A stretch of DNA of 64,000 nt, taken from positions 62,001 through 126,000 of the forward strand of contig NZ_UTBZ01000136.1 in NCBI RefSeq assembly GCF_900580865.1, in the 5' to 3' direction. Positions 62,132 through 64,000 of this stretch are shown here, piece by piece. The stretch's first letter is position 1. The number at the start of each line of letters is the position of its first letter. Below the pieces are notes generated by a model that did not search any database, was not told the DNA's origin, and saw only the letters and a list, made by a program, of their open reading frames with translations. The translations under genes were made by a program, and so were the position numbers. Origin of the DNA: Pseudomonas viridiflava (lineage in GTDB: Bacteria; Pseudomonadota; Gammaproteobacteria; Pseudomonadales; Pseudomonadaceae).

Positions 62132-63382
62132 TTAGTGGGCAACCGCAGCAGCGCCGTGTTCATCGATCAACGCACCGTTGTGGAAACGGTCGATGGAAAA
62201 AGGTGCGGCCAACGGGTGCATTTCACCCTTGGCCAGACTCGCGGCAAACACGTTGCCCGAGCCAGGTGTAGCCTTGAAGCCGCCGGTGCCCCAACCGCAG
62301 TTGAAGAACATGTTCGGTACCGGGGTTTTCGAAATGATCGGGCAAGCGTCCGGAGTGGTGTCGACGATGCCGCCCCACTGACGGTTCATGCGTACGCGCG
62401 ACAACACCGGGAACATCTCGACGATGGCCTGAATGGTGTGCTCGATCACCGGGTACGAACCGCGCTGGCCGTAGCCGTTGTAGCCGTCGATACCGGCGCC
62501 GATCACCAGGTCGCCCTTGTCGGACTGGCTGATGTAACCGTGCACGGCGTTGGACATGATCACGCTGTCGATAATCGGTTTGATCGGCTCGGACACCAGC
62601 GCTTGCAGCGGGTGGGATTCGATCGGCAGACGGAAACCGGCGAGCTTGGCCATGTGCCCGGAGTTACCGGCCGTGACCACGCCGACGCGCTTGGCGCCGA
62701 TGAAACCCTTGTTGGTTTCAACACCGATGCATACGCCGTTTTCCTTGCGGAAACCGATGACTTCAGTCTGTTGGATCAAGTCGACACCGAGGGCGTCGGC
62801 GGCACGGGCAAAGCCCCAGGCCACGGCATCGTGACGGGCGACGCCGCCGCGACGCTGAACGGTCGCGCCCAACACTGGGTAGCGAGTGTTTTTCGAGCAG
62901 TCGAGGTACGGAATCTCGTCAGCGACTTGCTTGGCGTTGAGCAGTTCGCCATCGACGCCGTTGAGGCGGTTGGCGCTGACCCGACGCTCGGAATCACGGA
63001 TGTCCTGCAGGGTGTGGCACAGGTTGTAGACGCCACGCTGGGAGAACATCACGTTGTAGTTGAGATCCTGCGACAGGCCTTCCCACAATTTCATCGCGTG
63101 TTCGTAAAGGTGCGCCGACTCGTCCCACAGGTAGTTGGAGCGAACGATGGTGGTGTTGCGCGCGGTGTTACCGCCGCCCAGCCAGCCTTTCTCGACCACG
63201 GCCACATTGGTAATGCCGTGTTCTTTTGCCAAGTAGTAGGCAGTCGCCAGACCGTGCCCGCCGCCGCCGACGATGACCACGTCGTAGACCTTCTTCGGCG
63301 TTGGCGTGCGCCACATGCGCTGCCAGTTTTCGTGGTGGCTGAGGGAGTGTTTGAAGAGGCCGAAGCCCGAATAGCGTTGCAT
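62132..63382 (-). CDS. soxB: Sarcosine oxidase beta subunit
   Basis: 416 residues, DAO-type flavoprotein with GGGGHG at 39-44 (YDVVIVGGGGHGLATAYYLA). It carries noncovalent FAD and covalent FMN and oxidises the methyl group of sarcosine (EC 1.5.3.1), giving glycine, formaldehyde or methylene-THF and H2O2. First sox gene after glyA, 20 bases downstream. Confidence 0.96.
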   Translation of the reverse strand: MQRYSGFGLFKHSLSHHENWQRMWRTPTPKKVYDVVIVGGGGHGLATAYYLAKEHGITNVAVVEKGWLGGGNTARNTTIVRSNYLWDESAHLYEHAMKLWEGLSQDLNYNVMFSQRGVYNLCHTLQDIRDSERRVSANRLNGVDGELLNAKQVADEIPYLDCSKNTRYPVLGATVQRRGGVARHDAVAWGFARAADALGVDLIQQTEVIGFRKENGVCIGVETNKGFIGAKRVGVVTAGNSGHMAKLAGFRLPIESHPLQALVSEPIKPIIDSVIMSNAVHGYISQSDKGDLVIGAGIDGYNGYGQRGSYPVIEHTIQAIVEMFPVLSRVRMNRQWGGIVDTTPDACPIISKTPVPNMFFNCGWGTGGFKATPGSGNVFAASLAKGEMHPLAAPFSIDRFHNGALIDEHGAAAVAH

Positions 63383-63402
63383 AGTCAGTTACTCCAGAAC
63401 AC

Positions 63403-64000
63403 TCAGCGATAAACCGGGAAGTCTGCGCACAGGGCCGACACTTGCTGGGCAACATTGGCCTCGACATCGGCATCGCCGAGGTTGTCGAGGATGTCGCAAA
63501 TCCAGCCGGCCAACACTTCGCACTGGGTCACCTTGAAGCCGCGAGTTGTGACGGCCGGGGTGCCGATGCGCAGGCCCGAGGTCACGAATGGCGACTGCGG
63601 GTCGTTCGGCACGGCGTTCTTGTTAACGGTGATGTGCGCACGGCCAAGGGCGGCGTCGGCGTCTTTGCCGGTCAGGCCCTGACGGATCAGGCTGACCAGG
63701 AACAGATGGTTGTCGGTACCGCCGGACACTACATCGTAGCCACGTTTGATAAACACGCTGGCCATCGCTTGAGCGTTGTCGATCACTTGTTGCTGATAGG
63801 CCTTGAAGCCCGGCTCCAGCGCTTCCTTGAAGCACACGGCTTTACCGGCGATGACGTGCATCAGCGGTCCGCCCTGAGCGCCGGGGAATACCGCGGCGTT
63901 GAGCTTCTTCTCGATCTCTTCGTTGGACTTGGCCAGGATCAGCCCGCCACGTGGACCGCGCAGGGTTTTGTGCGTGGTGGTGGTGACCACGTCGGCGTAC
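63403..64000 (-). CDS. glyA: Serine hydroxymethyltransferase, partial (C-terminal part)
   Basis: About 199 C-terminal residues; the start lies beyond the window end. YADVVTTTTHKTLRGPRGG contains the PLP-binding lysine in the THKTLRGPRGG motif. It turns glycine and 5,10-methylene-THF to serine, using both products of sarcosine oxidase. It is the first gene of the glyA-soxBDAG-purU-fdhA cluster, known from glycine betaine catabolism; its promoter and the activator site are outside the window. Confidence 0.96.
   Translation of the reverse strand, partial: YADVVTTTTHKTLRGPRGGLILAKSNEEIEKKLNAAVFPGAQGGPLMHVIAGKAVCFKEALEPGFKAYQQQVIDNAQAMASVFIKRGYDVVSGGTDNHLFLVSLIRQGLTGKDADAALGRAHITVNKNAVPNDPQSPFVTSGLRIGTPAVTTRGFKVTQCEVLAGWICDILDNLGDADVEANVAQQVSALCADFPVYR

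Overview
The window is chromosomal DNA of a Pseudomonas from the P. fluorescens / P. putida lineage. Supporting signs are the high GC content, the familiar Pseudomonas gene neighbourhoods (davBA beside pqqFABCDE, bioBFHCD, glcB, creBCD, glyA-soxBDAG-purU-fdhA), and many copies of the 5'-GTGGGAGCGAGC-type REP/REPIN sequence that is common in this group. No rRNA, tRNA, CRISPR array, prophage or insertion sequence was seen. Almost every gene belongs to a known family. The less explained material is the intergenic repeats, the regulatory sites and a few small or broken genes.

Layout. 1-1.4 kb: the C-terminal end of a VRR-NUC nuclease, probably a type VI secretion effector, followed by a DUF3396-type immunity gene. 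1.6-4.8 kb: an AsnC/Lrp regulator, then davB and davA, the first two steps of lysine catabolism to 5-aminovalerate. 4.9-12.6 kb: pqqF-A-B-C-D-E and an S9 peptidase, the biosynthesis cluster for the cofactor PQQ. 12.7-15.7 kb: a PMP3-family membrane peptide, a truncated antitoxin-like gene, and a class III aminotransferase divergent from a LysR regulator. 15.9-23.8 kb: three paralogous acyl-CoA dehydrogenases with a membrane diguanylate cyclase between them, and an orphan flagellar-rod-like protein. 23.9-29.3 kb: bioBFHCD for biotin and a divergent comF-like gene, with a probable BirA operator between them. 29.5-35.2 kb: a ModE-like regulator, PhoX, an SrkA-like kinase, RarD and a GcvR-like ACT protein. 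35.7-41.6 kb: glcB, a lone receiver protein, a cNMP/CBS/nucleotidyltransferase protein and a DnaQ-like exonuclease. 42.3-47.9 kb: an iron-uptake system (ECF sigma factor, FecR, TonB receptor, PepSY reductase-like protein, small membrane protein). 48.0-54.9 kb: a GST, creBCD, a retropepsin-like protease, an acyltransferase and a DUF2780 protein. 55.2 kb: an unknown small secreted protein. 55.6-64.0 kb: fdhA, purU, soxGADB and part of glyA, which turn sarcosine into glycine and handle the released C1 unit.

How the genes work together. pqqFABCDE matures the PqqA peptide into PQQ, used by periplasmic dehydrogenases. The bio genes are probably repressed by biotin-loaded BirA at an operator that also overlaps the comF start. 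The iron cluster looks like cell-surface signalling, with receptor, FecR and sigma factor in a relay. The sox genes demethylate sarcosine; GlyA interconverts glycine and serine, FdhA oxidises formaldehyde and PurU returns folate-bound C1 as formate.

Notable non-coding structure includes a 149-bp unit repeated four times and a 67-bp unit repeated about three times, both inside elements with 21-bp terminal inverted repeats, plus a third related single-copy element. There is a perfect CRP/Vfr-type site before the diguanylate cyclase, tandem PsrA-like boxes before one acyl-CoA dehydrogenase, two direct DnaA boxes in one intergenic region, and several perfect palindromes without assigned function. 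No wholly new multi-gene system could be demonstrated from sequence alone; the best candidates for unexplained biology are these repeat elements and the small secreted protein at 55.2 kb.
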